5,533 nt of DNA from Bacteroidota bacterium (GTDB taxonomy: Bacteria; Pseudomonadota; Alphaproteobacteria; Puniceispirillales; Puniceispirillaceae). Location: the NCBI GenBank assembly GCA_009936825.1, contig JAACDV010000140.1, positions 1 to 5,533 on the forward strand. The letters are read 5' to 3'. Under the pieces are notes generated by a model. It was not told where the DNA came from, made no database searches, and saw only the letters and a program-made list of their open reading frames with translations. Positions 5,074 to 5,533 of this stretch are shown here, piece after piece; position 1 is the first letter of the stretch, and the number at the start of each line of letters is the position of its first letter. The translations under genes and the position numbers were made by a program.

Positions 5074-5533
5074 TTCATATCCGTAATGTCGCCTTCAAAG
5101 CGGGCCATATAGAAATGGCGCTTACGGGCCCAAAAACAACGTTTTTCATCGGGCCAGATTTCACGATAATATTCTGTATCTTTGAAATAAAATATCTGGG
5201 TGCAGAACAGATAGGTGATTTTGATAAGCTCTTCGCCAAGATCGAGCTCACCGCGGTCCTGAGTGGTGATTCTGATCGACGGCTGGTCCCGGCGAAAACA
5301 TTGGCCGACCTTATCCCCGCGGCAGGCAGTCTCATCAGAACTGGTGATCCGGACATAGGTAAACCTGCCGTCTGAAAAACGAAAACCTTCATCGTCAAAC
5401 ATGGCACAATTTTCATGTGGCGGCGTTTGGCTCTTGGCAAATTCACAAGTGAACCACGTTCCTGCCCATTTATCGTTCAGGGTATCGGCGTTGGCGGTGC
5501 TTTGTGGCAAACCCAGCATCGTTAAGCCCAGCA
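5070..5533 (-). CDS. Hypothetical exported cysteine-rich protein, 5' end outside the window
   Basis: I do not recognise this protein. An ATG exists at 5519, but the frame stays open to the window edge and reads LGLTMLGLPQSTANADTLN. A hydrophobic stretch followed by ANA before Asp looks like the end of a Sec signal peptide with a signal peptidase I site, so the true start is probably beyond 5533. The predicted mature part (about 138 aa) begins DTLNDKWAGTWFTCEF. It contains six cysteines (in FTCEF, ENCAMF, ETACRG, GQCFRR, LFCTQ and RCFW), an even number that would suit disulfides in the periplasm. It is rich in aromatic residues near the end (YFKDTEYYREIW, CFWARKRHFYMARF). The WAGTW near the mature N-terminus recalls lipocalin-like GxW starts, but that is only a resemblance. 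Its TGA overlaps the ygfZ ATG by 4 bp, so the two are likely cotranscribed. Confidence 0.7.
   Translation of the reverse strand, partial: LGLTMLGLPQSTANADTLNDKWAGTWFTCEFAKSQTPPHENCAMFDDEGFRFSDGRFTYVRITSSDETACRGDKVGQCFRRDQPSIRITTQDRGELDLGEELIKITYLFCTQIFYFKDTEYYREIWPDEKRCFWARKRHFYMARFEGDITDMK

Overview
The window looks like ordinary chromosome from an alphaproteobacterium of moderate GC content, by eye about 50%. Three small or mid-sized families point there: a DUF1013/TrcR-type regulator, a DUF1192 protein and a DUF465 (YdcH-like) protein next to purE-purK. A marine SAR116-like or Rhodospirillales-like source would fit, but that is inference. I see no transposase, integrase, phage gene, CRISPR array, tRNA or rRNA.

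Layout. A perfect 19-bp tandem duplication sits at the left edge, followed by a short leader with a small hairpin and metA (+ strand, methionine pathway). metA faces purK across a 55-bp convergent gap. purK belongs to a leftward cluster that reads ydcH-like gene, purE, purK. Upstream of it, also leftward, is the DUF1013/TrcR regulator gene. A 224-bp divergent region with overlapping promoter-like elements and two stem-loops separates trcR from a rightward DUF1192 gene. After an 18-bp-period tandem repeat, the DUF1192 gene converges on ygfZ (- strand). ygfZ overlaps by 4 bp (ATGA) the end of a gene for a cysteine-rich, probably exported protein that runs off the right edge.

How the genes relate. 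PurE and PurK act in sequence on aminoimidazole ribonucleotide in purine synthesis. MetA acylates homoserine. Glu at position 111 predicts that it uses acetyl-CoA rather than succinyl-CoA. YgfZ supports iron-sulfur enzymes. The remaining genes are a predicted DNA-binding cell-cycle regulator and small proteins of unknown function.

Two genes carry single-base-scale lesions. purE is frameshifted inside a C6/G6 run at its conserved [12 protein letters not shown] motif; one added G restores a 165-aa protein. The DUF1192 gene has an in-frame TGA 12 codons before its family-typical end. They may be sequencing errors, real decay or, less likely, recoding. Together they are the main reason for a second look. 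I do not see a convincing new multi-gene system here.
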